Positions 11,701-24,400 of a DNA stretch of 64,000 nucleotides are shown one piece after another (within the stretch, counting starts at the first letter, position 1; each line of letters opens with the position of its first letter). Made by a program: the position numbers and the translations under genes. The notes beneath the pieces were generated by a model that was not told the DNA's origin, ran no database searches, and was given only the letters and a program-made list of their open reading frames with translations. The DNA comes from Monosporascus cannonballus. Its lineage: Eukaryota; Ascomycota; Sordariomycetes; Xylariales. The stretch is taken from positions 310,001-374,000 of the forward strand of contig QJNS01000016.1 of the NCBI GenBank assembly GCA_004154925.1, in the 5' to 3' direction.

Positions 11701-14700
11701 TATCGCGTTTAATTTCTAAATAGGTTATTATCGAATTAAAATAATTAAAGGAGAGGAATAAAAAATTACTTTTAAAATAATATATAGATATTATAAATAT
11801 CGAATTATACTTATAGAATTTATTAATAATTTTAAATCTTTAATAATTAATTATAACTATTTTCAAAATTCTTTAAATGATTTTATAATTGTATACCTCG
11901 ACGATGTACTTATTTATTTAAAGAATTTAGAAAAATACAGGAAATAAGTTACTAAGATATTTTAAATCTTAAATAACGCAAATATTCTAATTACTTCAGC
12001 AAAAAATATCTGCAATATGTAGAAGTTAAACTTTATGGGATTTATTTTTATTTCGATTAAATGCAAATTTAGGATTCCAAATTCAAAACAGTTGAAAATT
12101 AGCTTATCTATAATAAAGCGAACGTTACGGATATCTAGTAGATTTTAGAATTTATTGATTACGTACGTAATCTAATTAAGGGATATAAAATTGTAATTAA
12201 ATTATTAATAAAATATATTATTAAGAAATATGTTTAAAAATATTAAGCTATTAAGGGAAATTAAAAAAACCTTTTAGGTATTTAAAAACGAAATTACTTA
12301 AGTACCGATAATAAGATTATCTAATGTTAATAAAAGAAAACGTTTGAAAATTAACGCTTTAAATTACGTTTAAGGCGTTATTCTTTAATAGCTAAAAGAA
12401 AATAAAAGATGGTATTTAATGGCTTATTATTTCAAAGCTTTACAAAATCCAAAACTTATGTATTTAATTTAAGATAAAAAACTGTTAGTAATTATTAACG
12501 CCTTTAAGACATAAGGGTTTTTTTAATACAACTAAAAAACTTTTCGATATTTATTCGAATTATAGAAACTTTACCAGATTTATAAAAGTGTTAAAATTAA
12601 ATCAATAATATAATATTTAAAAAGATTTTCGATTTAAAGTTAATTTTAAAATATATTACAGTTAAGGAAAAAGAATATTAAGGCAAATATTTTTGAGTAT
12701 AAAGATGGTTATAATTTTAAAGTTTGAAAAAGAAATTCCCAAATACTTTAATATAATATAGACGGTATTATATAATTATATAAGATATTAAAAAAAGTTT
12801 TTGAAATTGTTAACACGATAGCGAAATTTTTATAATACGGAAAAACAAAACGAGGTACACTAATTAAATAGATAACTAAAAAACTAGCTGTTGTACCGAA
12901 GTAAGATTTATATTTTTAAGGATTAAAAAATTATTCGTTAAGAAATTTCATAAAAATCTGTTATATAACTGTTAAGGAATTTTTAAAATTACTAAACATT
13001 TATAAGAAAAATACGATTTTTCGGAATTACGAAACATAATTAAACCAATCATAAAAAATTATACTATTTGTTAATAAAACTAAAACAGCGTATTATAAAC
13101 TATAGAGTTCGCTATAATTTATAAATATTACTAATAAAGTATGGACTATTATAACTTGAGAATTCATTATTAATATATCCGTATTTAAAAACCTCGTAAC
13201 CAAAATCGAATACGATAAAATGTAGGTAAATATTAATAAACCTATTAAATATAAGTACTTTTTTCTTTTTTTAAAAATTACGACCGCAAAATAACTAGGT
13301 TATATTTTTATTAAAATTTATTTCTTTAAATATAAAATATTAACAAAGTTATTTATAATAATTATAAACTTTTTACTTTTATATTTAGTATTAATATCTT
13401 TAAATAAATAAGTATTAAACTTAAAATTGTATTAACATATTATTTTCAAATAAGCCATTAAACTGAACGATTTAATCAAACTGTACAATACTATTTTCAA
13501 ATTTACGTTAATTATTAACAATATAACTAGGTAAAACTTTTACTTATAGCCTAAATAATCTATAATATATTAAATGATAAAAGTATAAGCGTATTTCTTT
13601 ACATAATAATATATAGTTACGATATAAAAACTTAACGATTAAAATAATTACTTATTAAAACCTTAAAAGTTATTATAATTACTTTAAAAACAAAAAGGTT
13701 AATAAAAATTAAAACGATTTAAGTTTGTTTACGAAACAAATTACGATTCTTTTAACAAAAAATGGCCAAATATTAAGATGAAAAATTGAAAAATAAATTT
13801 TATCGAAAACAATTAATATTTACTTATTATGCTAAAAGTGAAACGTAATTTTAAATATTTTACAAATAAGATAAAAGAAAATTTAACGATAAACTTAACT
13901 TTAAAAAAGTTTCAGCTCAAAGTTAACGAAATTATTTTTAAAATTAATTATTGATTATTGTTATCTAAAAACATAAAAATACATATTTTCATACTTCTTT
14001 ACTTCAATTAATTTCAAATAACGCTCTTTTGAAAAATAAATTTAGAAATTAAAAAAACCATAATAACGAACATGAAATTTATAATTACTAGGTTTTAAAA
14101 CGGTTAAGAATAAAATCTAGTATTTAACCAAATAGAAAAGATATTTCTACGAAAAAAACATTTAAGAATTACTTAACCACTTAACGAATACGATAAATCT
14201 AATTAAAACGTTTTACTATCAAAATTCTAAACGATCGTTTTTAATGCGGCTAAGGTTGTAAGCGATAACGGTCTTCTACCTAAATCTAATCTTATATCTC
14301 TCTAATCGAAAAAATAAAGGCCTTCGTTATAATATTTATCTTTAAAAACAAGCTGGGCTTACTTTACGTTTATATGACGCCGTTTTTTTATTCTTTTTCG
14401 TTTTTTCAGCTAATCTAATTTCAACATCTTTTTTAATAGTTTTACCTTTTTTTCTTAAAAAAGTTCTATTAAAAGTGTAATCGTTTGAATTTCCTAATTA
14501 ACTCTAACGATTTTTCGTTCTGTTTTCGGCGTTTTTTTTACGAACTCTTAATGCACCAAAAACTCATCTTTTAAAACACGCTATTCTTTTTATAGTCGTT
14601 CTTAAATTTCGTTTATTTTTTAAAAATTTTTATAATTAACACTTTATAAGCGAAACGTTATCGACGAATAAGGCAATTACAATATAGCAATTTTAGAACA

Positions 14701-14942
14701 TAAAAATAATCGGTTTCGCTAAGCCGGATATAATTAGAATAAAGAAAACTTTTAACGCTAAATTTTTTAACTAAATCAGTACAAATATCGCGAAAATCGC
14801 GTTAATTTAAACGAGGCTTTTTTTGTCGAATACGGCTTATCACAGTTAAATCAGCTGAAAAGTTTCTATAAACTTTTTCTAATAAAGGTGGTTATTTACG
14901 ACTTTTATTATTGGGATAAAGATCTTTAAAAAGGGGAAAAAA
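8724..14942 (+). pseudogene. gag-pol remnant of gypsy element 1
   Basis: No frame stays open, but gypsy landmarks can be read in order. Around 9,890 a zinc knuckle reads KCFNYGQKRF, with the second Cys and the His lost by transitions. At 11,894-11,905 the reverse-transcriptase motif survives as YLDD within DFIIVYLDDVLIY. Near 12,950 is a His-rich integrase N-terminus relic, and near 13,450 a relic of the integrase region before the usual QTDGQTE motif. Most Gln codons have become TAA/TAG. The product would have been a Gag-Pol polyprotein; it cannot be made now. Confidence 0.8.
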
Positions 14943-15053
14943 TATTACAAAAATAAGAATTTCTATTTCAAAAAAAAACAAACCTTTAAAACTTAACGCG
15001 GATTTGTTGCAGCTAAACTCCGAATAAAAGACTTAATTTTTAAAGTGATCTAG
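14943..15053 (+). repeat. 3' LTR of gypsy element 1, left piece
   Basis: Starts TATTACAAAAAT and matches the first ~110 bases of the LTR at 8,328. It is cut by the nested gypsy insertion; its last five bases, TCTAG (15,049-15,053), are the left target duplication of that insertion. Confidence 0.85.
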
Positions 15054-15259
15054 TGTGAGAATACAGCCCCTATAAGGATGAGGCTAGTAGCCGACCAGCT
15101 ACCGATTAGCCACCGATCTATTTACTAGTATAAATCCACCATCTGGCAGTTAATAAAAAACGTTAAATAAAAATAACTTAATATATTTATTTCTTGGAAT
15201 TTGCTTTACGACTGGTCGGAAATCACCTTACTTAACTTTTAATTCTTTATTATTTTATA
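15054..15259 (+). repeat. 5' LTR of gypsy element 2
   Basis: 206 bp, the same length as the LTR at 19,690-19,895. Both share CCACCATCTGGCAG and TTTACGACT. Differences are mostly C/T and G/A transitions. Confidence 0.9.
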
Positions 15260-18200
15260 ATTTTTTTATTTATTATGGAAAGTAACTTAGTAATTACCAG
15301 AAGCAGAGTTCGCCGACTACAAAACAAATTTAGGTTGTTAGTCGAAAAGACCGTTAATCGGAATCTAACCGACAAATAATTGATTACGGTACGGGAATAA
15401 GCGAAAAAGCTTATAACGGAATCTTAACAAATAAAGAACTATGGTTTCCGAGATCCCGAATTACTTTATATATATAATAAGGATATTTCTCGATAACCGT
15501 TAATTAAACAATTAAAAAATAGGCATAATATAATAACCGCGTCCCGGAATTTAAAATAAGGAAAAATTAAGCCCTTTAGTAATAACTAGATTTTGGAAAT
15601 TATTTATTAATAAAATAAATAATATTTGAAATTATTTCAATAATTAGCCGAATAATAAATAATAAAATAGATTAAAAAAATAAAGTTTTATAAGTTAATT
15701 GCGATATTATTACAAAAACCTAAAAGCGATAAATAAATATCGCGTTATAATTACCCGAAATTTTCTGAACGTACGTTAATTAAAAAAAGATTAAATAAAG
15801 ATTATTACAAAAACTTACGCCGAAAAGTTAAGGCGAAATACCTTTACTTATATTTAATAGATTATGGGTTATATGGATATTTTTATAATAAGCGTTTAAT
15901 AATTATATTACGTTACATTTAATTATTTCAACTACGAAAAAAAACTAAAAATAAAAAATTTATAAACTGTTATTAGGAAAACCTATATAAATCTTAACTT
16001 TTTCGATAAAAAATAAAAGGAATAATTTATAGAATTACGATAACAATCCGATTAATTACCGTTAAACTTTTATATTAAATAAAAGTTTTTAATTTATAAA
16101 ATAAAGTTTGCGGACATTTTTAACCTGGAAAATAATCGGAATAATAACCGTTTTGCTTTTGATTATTTTTATAAATTAATAGTAAGTTAAAACGAATTAA
16201 TAATATAATGAATAAAGTAAAACGTTATTAGGACATTTAGAAAAAGGTAAAAAAAAATAATTATTTTCCGTTAAAAATATTAATAAAAATAAATATTTTT
16301 ATTTTAACGTTTTCGGAAAAAACTCCTTAAAGTAAATTAAAAGCGCCGCATAAAAACAATAAAGACTGCGGGCGTTTTTATATTTAAAAAGTAGATAATT
16401 ACCGATTTAATTTCGATCGAAATAAATCCGCATAATTTAATATTTTTGGTTTTTATAAAGGCCTATTTAAATATTATAACTGTAAAAAACTAAGCCATAA
16501 AAACGTAAATTATAAATTAAAAAAGAATACGAAAACTTTATTATTTTGGTTATACGGAAACCGGTTTTCGAAAACCGTAGAAAACGTTATAATATATAAC
16601 GATAAATTAAATTAATCCTTAAACGTAAACCTTAAAAAAACTGGAATAAGCGTATAAGTCCAATTTATTTCGACTAATAATTACAAGACGGTTGGAATAA
16701 AGCCGCTTTTTAAAAGAAGAATATTTATTAAAAGAAATACGGGAAATATAATAATATAAATAAATATAAATACCAAAACATAAGTAAATATTATAAATAA
16801 AAAGTTAACGAAAAAAAATTTAACCTTTAATTAATTTCCGTCAATATTCCGGGCCTTATTAATATTAACAATACATATATTAAATACTATAAGGCTTACG
16901 AAATTTCTATTAATATAATATATAATAATAGGAATAAACGAAAATTTAAATAAATTTATTTTGTAATACGTTGTAATCGAAAAACACTTAATCTTTTATT
17001 ATCTCAATCCGGAATAAGTAAATTAAGGATTTTATTAAATATAATTATATATTAATAATTATACCAACCGTTATAAAAAATCGATAAATGAGAAACTATA
17101 AATTTAGTCTTTTCCGGTAAACAAATTTATGTTATTAATTTAATAAACTGAATTAAAAAATTAAATATCCCGGAATTCGGGAAATACTAGGAATAAAAAT
17201 TAACCGACCTTTTTGTATACTTAAAGAATTTTCGGCAAATATATTTCGAAAAAACCCCTAAGAAATAACTTAATTATTAAGGGTGAAATATATAATAAAT
17301 TTGATCCTAAAAAAACGACCTTATTCGGCTTAATTTATCCTATTTCGAAAACTTAAAGGAAGAATATTCGAAAAATATATTCGAAAAAAACTAAAAATAA
17401 GCCGAATATGTTATTCGAAAACAGATATAAAAATACTAATATTATTTATATTTAAAAAAATAGCAATTTTCGATTATACGTTAATTATAGGGGATTAAAT
17501 TAGATAATAATAAAAAACAAATATCTTTTATTTTTAATTATAAAAATAATAAATTACTTAAAATTAATTAAGGGATTTTCGAAAATGAATATTAAAGATG
17601 TTTATTATCGTATTAGGATTAAAAAAGATAATTATTAAATAATTGCTTTCCGAACGTAATATAAATAATTTAAATATACGATTACGTTATTTAGCTTTAT
17701 TAATACGTTAAATATATTTCAAACTCATATATATAAGTTCTTAATTAAATTAATCGATTATACATATAATATATTTAAATAATATAATTACTTATTCAAA
17801 TAATAAAAAAAGTATACGAAATATTTTTAATTAATTTACGAACGGTTATTATAATATTAATTATTTGTTAAAATATCCAAATACGAATTTTGTAAAAAAA
17901 GACTAGAATTTTTAGAATTTATGATTAATATCGACGATTTGAAGATAAACAGCTGACGGGTCGATATTATCGAAATATAGCCAAAGCCAAAATTAATTTA
18001 TAATATTTAAATATTTTTGGGATTTATCAATTTTTATTAAACATTTATTATTTATTATTTATATATTACCGAACTTATTATTAGGTTCGTAGAAAAAAGT
18101 TAAGGCAAAAATAAAATAGCAAAATTCCGGTAACCCGAAAAAATTAAAAAAGCGTTCCGAAACTTAAAAAGATTTTTTAGTCGGCGACCATTTTTCGAAA

Positions 18201-19344
18201 CTCAAATAACTTCAAAAATACCAGGATTAAAATATTAACGCTTAATTATATACTGGCTATAAAAATTATGTTTAACCGAAAAACAGTAAGTTATAAAGTA
18301 ATAAAAAATATTGACAATTATAAAAAGCTTAAAATATTAACGGTAATACTTTAAAGGTACGGAAAAAATTTCTTAATATTTACCGATTATATAATATTAA
18401 AGGATATAATAAAGGCGCCGGCGCGTAACCTTAAAAAGAGGTTAACCTAATAGGTTTACCGTTTTACGTAATTTGATTTTGAAATTTAATATTAACCGGA
18501 CGCCGTTAACCCGGTAAATAAATTATTTAAATACCCGGATTATATATTAAAAACATCGCGTATAAAAACGGAATTCTTATATTATTTAAGAAATTCGGAT
18601 TTACGAATAATATGCTGGAAAACATACGGAAAACGGTTGTAAATATATAACGCGATTTAAAACTTTATAAAAAGGTAAAAGGCCTTAAAAAATAACGCAA
18701 AATTCGTTCGCTATAAAATTTCTAAATAAATTTCAAATAGCGGAAACTTAAATAATTACTATTTACGTAAAAAAAAACGGAAAACCTTTATTGTACAATC
18801 GCAAAAGAATTTCGAAAAAGAAAAGAAAGTAAAAAATTATGTACCTACCGAATTTACTGTTTACGAACAATAATACAAATATAAATTGTAATAATAATAC
18901 GATTAGCGGTTAAATAACAATAATCGCAAATTATAACCGCATTATAATCGGATTCCGAAAAATCTGGAAAGGACGAAATTGGTGCTAAGATTACTATTTA
19001 TAACTAATACGTCTTACGTTCCTTGGCAAAGGAACTATCCAAGGACGAAACGGCATTATAGCCGAAGGCTTTCTAATAATTTTACGATCAGGTTCAAGGG
19101 CTGCAGACCAAAGACTTGAATATCATGGAACCGATACGGATGGCTGGACGCCAAGCCGGAATAAAGGGAAGATATTTCCTGGACCTAAATGGGGTTTTAT
19201 ATTATCGAGATCAATTCGTAATCCTGTCGCAGGGCGCTTTACGGAAGCAGCTGATCAGCCAGCACCATGATGATCTAAGGGCAGGACATATGGGATATGT
19301 CCGTACGCTAGAACTGATGACCAGAAAGTTTCACTGGGAAAGCA
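15260..19344 (+). pseudogene. gag-pol remnant of gypsy element 2
   Basis: Decayed Gag-Pol. A zinc knuckle is visible at about 16,474-16,520 (YYNCKKLSHKNVNYK, with two of the three Cys turned to Tyr). Reverse-transcriptase relics lie at about 17,640-17,810, and the catalytic DD region seems mutated. From about 19,000 the frame becomes clean and encodes an integrase zinc-binding domain: GVLYYRDQFVILSQGALRKQ then SQHHDDLRAGHMGYVRTLEL and KFHWESM, matching the gypsy H2C2 pattern. It then runs into unrelated sequence, so no D,D,E core follows. Confidence 0.75.
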
Positions 19345-19620
19345 TGGCGAACGGAGATGGTACGCAGAACAGACGGAGAAGGCGAAATGAGAATAAAGAA
19401 AGACGGGACACCGAACGGAACGCGCACGCAGAAAGAATAGAGATGTGGGCGCGAAAGGGAAAAAGAAGAAAAGGTAAACAAAGTGGGGTTAAGAACGGAT
19501 TATAGTAGGGAATTGGGCGGAACATAATCAATTACGTAATATGGTACGCACTAATCACCACGGTAACTACTTACAACACAATATAACGATAAATCATCGG
19601 CAAGCATACGCAATCAAATT
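18960..19620 (+). other. Island of normal composition inside a RIP-decayed element
   Basis: About 0.6 kb with ordinary G+C and an open 129-codon frame (19,116-19,505), surrounded by very AT-rich sequence. The first half is gypsy integrase H2C2 sequence in frame. After about 19,345 comes a purine-rich tract coding Arg/Lys/Glu-rich sequence of no recognised identity, then non-coding sequence up to the 3' LTR. It is either a segment absent from the copies that triggered RIP, or a later replacement. Confidence 0.7.
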
Positions 19621-19689
19621 TACGAAACGCGTTATATCAAATTAATAATAATATTATTAAGGATTAATAATTTAATAAAAGGAAATAAT

Positions 19690-19895
19690 TATAAAAATAT
19701 AGCCCTTATAAAGATAAGGCTAATAACCGACCAGCTATCGATCAGCCACCAACTTACTTACTAATATAAATCCACCATCTGGCAGCTAATAGAAAACGCC
19801 AGATGGAAGTAATCTAATACATTTATTTCTTAAAATCTGCTTTACGACTAGTCGAAGATCATCTTACCCAGCTTACAGTTGTCCATTATCTTACA
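19690..19895 (+). repeat. 3' LTR of gypsy element 2
   Basis: 206 bp, collinear with 15,054-15,259. The first base after it begins the TCTAG duplication. Confidence 0.9.
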
Positions 19896-19900
19896 TCTAG

Positions 19901-20199
19901 TTAATCTAGATAATCTCGTACCAGGTTATATAAATTTAACATATTTACAATATATTTATTTAAAAAAATATTTATATAAAATTAAATCTTTTATATAAAT
20001 AATATTTACTTAATTTCGTTTTTTAATTATTAATTTAAATTTGTAAATAACAGTATTATTTTTAAATAAGAAAAAATCTATAAGTCTTTTTAATAAATAG
20101 ATTACTAAATTATTTCTCACCTTATTATTATATATAAATTAAGATATCATTTCGGATATTGCTTATACTTCTAGATAGATATATAACAGGTTCGTTACA
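19901..20199 (+). repeat. 3' LTR of gypsy element 1, right piece
   Basis: Continues the LTR interrupted at 15,053 and ends GATATATAACAGGTTCGTTACA-like at 20,199, followed by the GTTTT duplication. Its last ~120 bases also match the end of the solo LTR at 55,596-56,012, so the two LTR families share a 3' end. Confidence 0.82.
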
Positions 20200-20241
20200 G
20201 TTTTCAGCTAAGCGCATATTACGTAACCTTGTCCCGCATAG

Positions 20242-20552
20242 TGTGACGGCTAGGCGGTTTAACTAATTATTAAACCTAAGTCGTGCGGGTTTATATTAGT
20301 AGAAATACAGTAAGATTTTGAACAATAGATACAGTAATTAGTTATATTTCATAATACTAAAAATATTTTAAATAACGATATTTTATTATAAGCTAAAGTT
20401 ATTTAAATTATACAAATAAACGTATATATATATTATTATTTCTTTATGTTTTAATTTTTATTAAGCGTTTATTCTGTAATTCGATTTATTTTGATCTGGT
20501 TCACGTTAAAGTACGACTATTTTTAAAACCCGTATTTAATTAAGTCGTAATA
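20242..20552 (-). repeat. Chromovirus LTR, minus strand
   Basis: Reverse complement of the chromovirus LTR: plus-strand TGTGACGGCTAGGCGG at the left is the LTR 3' end, and CGTAATA at 20,546-20,552 is the LTR start. The pyrimidine run TTTCTTTTTTTT right after 20,552 is the element's polypurine tract on the minus strand. About 311 bp, close to the 315 and 303 bp of the LTRs at 44,744 and 57,272. Confidence 0.75.
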
Positions 20553-21400
20553 CAATTTCTTTTTTTTCAAAGATATTATTTTAAAATCCCTTTTTAAATA
20601 AATATTCTTTCCTTTTAAGATATTTGGTTGCGTTGTTAAATCTCGTCGTTAGAGTTTGTTTTTTACAGTTTCTCGTTAAAACCTATTTTGTATTTTTAAC
20701 GAATGTAATTTCAAAATTATGCCGTATTTTTTATATTTTTTAAAGAAATTAAAAGTATAAAATAATAAAGGATAATTCGAAATATAAGACTTATATAACA
20801 CGTTATTATCCTTATGATAGAAGAAATATTTCGTTATTTTTATTTAAAAAATTTGATCTTAAAAATTATTAATTAAAATATAAAAAGACATTTACGCAAA
20901 ACCGTTTTTTTAAATTTTAAAAACATTATTAACAAAAAATAAACGAAGTTATTACGTGTTTTATTTATTTTCGTAAATAAAGACCTTTTTTATATTTTAA
21001 AAGTATTAAAAATATTAGAACGAAAATTATCATGTTTAAAAAAGAACTAAAAAATAAAAACGATAAAAACAAGCTTTGTCGAGATTTCTATTACCGCGTT
21101 TATTTTTTCTTACGTTTCGATTAATTGATTTTTTACGGCCGTTTGAAAATCCGTACATTAAAATATTATTATTCCTAGTAACTCTGGTATTATTAATAAA
21201 AATTTCGTAATAAACGTTAAATATTTATAAGATTCTTTATAGGTTTCTAGGTATTTTTGAAATCCGGATGCCTTTTTTATTTAATTAAGTATGAAGTAAA
21301 TCCAATTTTTTCGTATATCAAAATTTTTCTTTCTTTTATATATAATTACGTCTTTTATCTTTCTGTCGATCTATTCTGTATAAACTTTAATAATATCTGT
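20553..21400 (-). pseudogene. 3' end of a minus-strand chromovirus pol (chromodomain relic)
   Basis: Minus-strand sequence resembles the 3' internal region of the chromovirus at 31,999-38,831: the TACGGCATAATTT segment near 20,720 matches 38,281. At about 21,330-21,190 a chromodomain relic reads VEKILIYEKIGF, then SYLIK and HPDFKNT. The element must continue leftward in its own sense, to higher coordinates here, but the rest is too degraded to follow and its 5' LTR was not found. Confidence 0.6.
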
Positions 21401-24400
21401 AATTAACTTAAATAATACAATGTAAAAGTTAAATAAAATTTAAGTTTAAATAAAAATTCTAATTCATGATTATATTTTGGAATTTTCTTAATAATTTAAT
21501 ATAAACCGATATAGCTACTATTGAATACTTTATTAAATATCTTTCTTTAGATATTTATAGTAATGAAAAGAATTATATTTCTTTTTTAAAAAATTCATTT
21601 AAATAGGTTTTCGTTACAATAGTTAGTTATTTAATTATATACGAATTTTAAAATTAAGTTTATTTTTTAAAAGTATTACGTATAATATTTTAACATTAAT
21701 AACTTTATTACACGTATTTTTCTAAATATTTAATATAGAATAAAAATTTTCGTATCTTAATACCTTTTTAATATTTCCGCAATAATTAATATTGTTAATT
21801 AATTACATAATAAATAAATCTTTAATTTAATTTAATTATTCTGCTCGTAATTAATATATTATTTTAAGTATATTTGTAATATTTAACTTGACTATTTTTT
21901 TATTCGTTTAATTAAAATTTAAATATAGTAAATAACCTGTAATTTAAACTTATTTATATTATAAAGCTGTAGTAAAACTTTAATATAAACGTAATGTCTT
22001 TATCCGGAACGATTTCATATAATAATCTATATATATTAAAATTATTTTAGAAAAACAATATTATTTATTACGTATTAATATTTTTTAACAGCGTAAAAAA
22101 TAACAGAAATTTGTAAATTTGCTAATAAAAACGAAAATATTATCATAAAATATCTTTATCGTAAATATAAATATTGTTATAATGATATTATAACGTTAAT
22201 AATAATATAAAATTAATTAATTAATTTGGAAATTAATTTATAGTTAATTGTTATCATTTAATGATTTTATTAATTTAATGTATTTAGCTTGGGTAATAAA
22301 ATCGTAAATAAATAAATAAAATTTTATAAAACTATATCTGATAGAATTTTAAATGGAATTAATATGAATAATAAAATATATAATTTACGAAATTTTATTT
22401 AATTTTATTTTTTATAAAATAATGTTGAAACTATTTAAAAATATTATATTATTCGAAATTGAATATAACGTATAATGTCGAATTAATTCGTATATTTCGT
22501 TTATAATTTATTTGTTAATTAAAAGTTTTAAAGTAGTTTTTCAACTTTGTTTTTTCAATTTTATTTATTTACGCATTATTATAATTTATATAATAATAAT
22601 TCGTTTTACATTTTGGATTTTGAAATTTCCTATATTTTAAACGTAATATTTACGGTTAAAGTTTTTAAAATGTTTTTATTTAAATTTTATTATAATATTC
22701 AATGTTTTTTATTATATTTTGATATATCATATATATATTTATTATCCGTATAAAATTTTAAATTATTATATTTATAAAATAAATATATAATATATATTTT
22801 TTATTACGCAATTCGATTTATATATTATAAATCTTTTCAATATTTTTATATACTATTTAATTTAAGTAACTTTGTCGTTAAATTACAAAAATTATTAAAT
22901 AATTAAAAAACCAGAATTTTTTATAATAGAAACTTTTTTCTTTATTAAAATTACGTAATACACCCCAAATTATATGATTAATATTTAATAATTTCATAAA
23001 AGTTATAGTTTTTCGTAAAAAAAGTTTTAATTTATAATATAAAGTTTTAATAATTATAAATTGTTTTAATAAATATTGTTTTTATTTTTTTTACTATAGG
23101 TTTATATATATATATATAATATAATATTATTTTTATAACATGATTTTTAAAAAAAATTAAAACATATATTTAATAATTTAATATTATTTTCTTAATAGAA
23201 AAATACTTTATTTAAAATTACTTTATTTATATCGCCTGATTATAAATTATTATAATATTAATTTCAAATTTATATTCGAAATTTTATTATGCGTTATTAA
23301 ATTTAATGTTTACAAGTAAATTAGTTTTTTTAAAATATAATAATTTTAATATTATTATATTAATACAATATGTTTTTTTATTTTTTTAAACGTTATAAAT
23401 TTTAAATAATACGATAATAAATCGAACTATTGAATTATAAGTATTATAATTTATATGTATTAAAATATAATAAACATTTATAATACATTTTATCGAAATA
23501 CACATAAAAAATATATGATATATTTTATAATGAAATTTAGGATTTATATAATTTATATTTAATAATTCAATATATTTATGCAATATATTTTAAAATTAAA
23601 ATATTAATATTTTTGTATTTATACTTAATAAGTTATATAAATTTATAAATATATAATTTCAAATTTTATATATATTTAAATATCAATTACATATATTATT
23701 TTGAAATATATGTTTGATTTATTAATTATATATATAATCTTTTTATATATATTATATTGTTATATTTGTTTTATTAATAATAATAGTATAATTGGTATTT
23801 ATTTAATATATAAATTTTATATTATATTTTAAGTTTAAAATTTTTGATCTGTATTTTTAAATTAAATTTAAATAAATATATAATAATAAATTAATAATAT
23901 TATAATAATTTAATAAAGTTCAATAAAGTAGTAATATTTGAAGTATTTATAATAATTAAATAAATGTTTAAATTTATAAAAGTTTTAATATTATTAAATA
24001 CTTCTTTAATTTATTAAATATTTATATTTGAAATATAAGGATTATTTAATTAACTTTTAATATCATAAACTGTTTATTAAATATAATTTAATTTTATATA
24101 TTATAAAATATAATATATTTATAATAAGGCTAAAAAATATTTAAATAAATATTGAAATTTCGATTATATATACAAAAGATATTAAAAGTTAAAAAATATA
24201 TATTAATATATTTTTATAATTTGTAAATCTAGGTTTTATTATTTTTACAAAATTCTTTTAAATAAGATATTTTATTATTATTATTTAATTATATTATAAT
24301 ATCATAATAAAAATATTTATATAAAAAATATGGATTATTAAACAATAAAGATTTAAACTTATAAAATAATTGTTTGATATATTATATAATTAATTGATAA

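Larger units (their letters stand above)
15054..19895 (+). mobile_element. Gypsy element 2, nested in the 3' LTR of element 1
   Basis: 4,842 bp bounded by two 206-bp LTRs, with a perfect target duplication TCTAG (15,049-15,053 and 19,896-19,900). Ends are TGTGAGAATACAG and ATCTTACA. The purine tract AATAAAAGGAAATAAT precedes the 3' LTR. It is shorter than an autonomous gypsy element because the integrase catalytic core is missing (see the island at 18,960-19,620). It inserted after element 1, whose LTR it splits. Confidence 0.9.
8328..20199 (+). mobile_element. RIP-decayed Ty3/gypsy element 1, full length with a nested element
   Basis: Bounded by LTRs and a perfect 5-bp target duplication GTTTT (8323-8327 and 20200-20204). 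The original ends were TGTTACAG...TTCGTTACA; the left end now reads TATTACAG, a G-to-A change. Subtracting the nested element at 15,054-19,895 leaves about 7.0 kb, a usual gypsy length. Gag zinc knuckle, reverse transcriptase and integrase remnants lie in that order on the plus strand. A purine tract AAAAAGGGGAAAAAA sits just before the 3' LTR, as expected for plus-strand priming. Confidence 0.88.

Noticed and set aside
19331..19531. 66-codon minus-strand frame over the purine-rich tract
   Set aside because: It is the complement of the Arg/Lys/Glu-rich plus-strand frame that continues from the integrase domain; no motif of its own.
22547..23583. Short AT-rich frames (Phe/Tyr/Ile/Asn-rich) as small membrane proteins or mitochondrial DNA
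   Set aside because: Composition alone yields such hydrophobic translations; flanking gypsy and chromovirus relics with RIP-type changes show nuclear repeat DNA.
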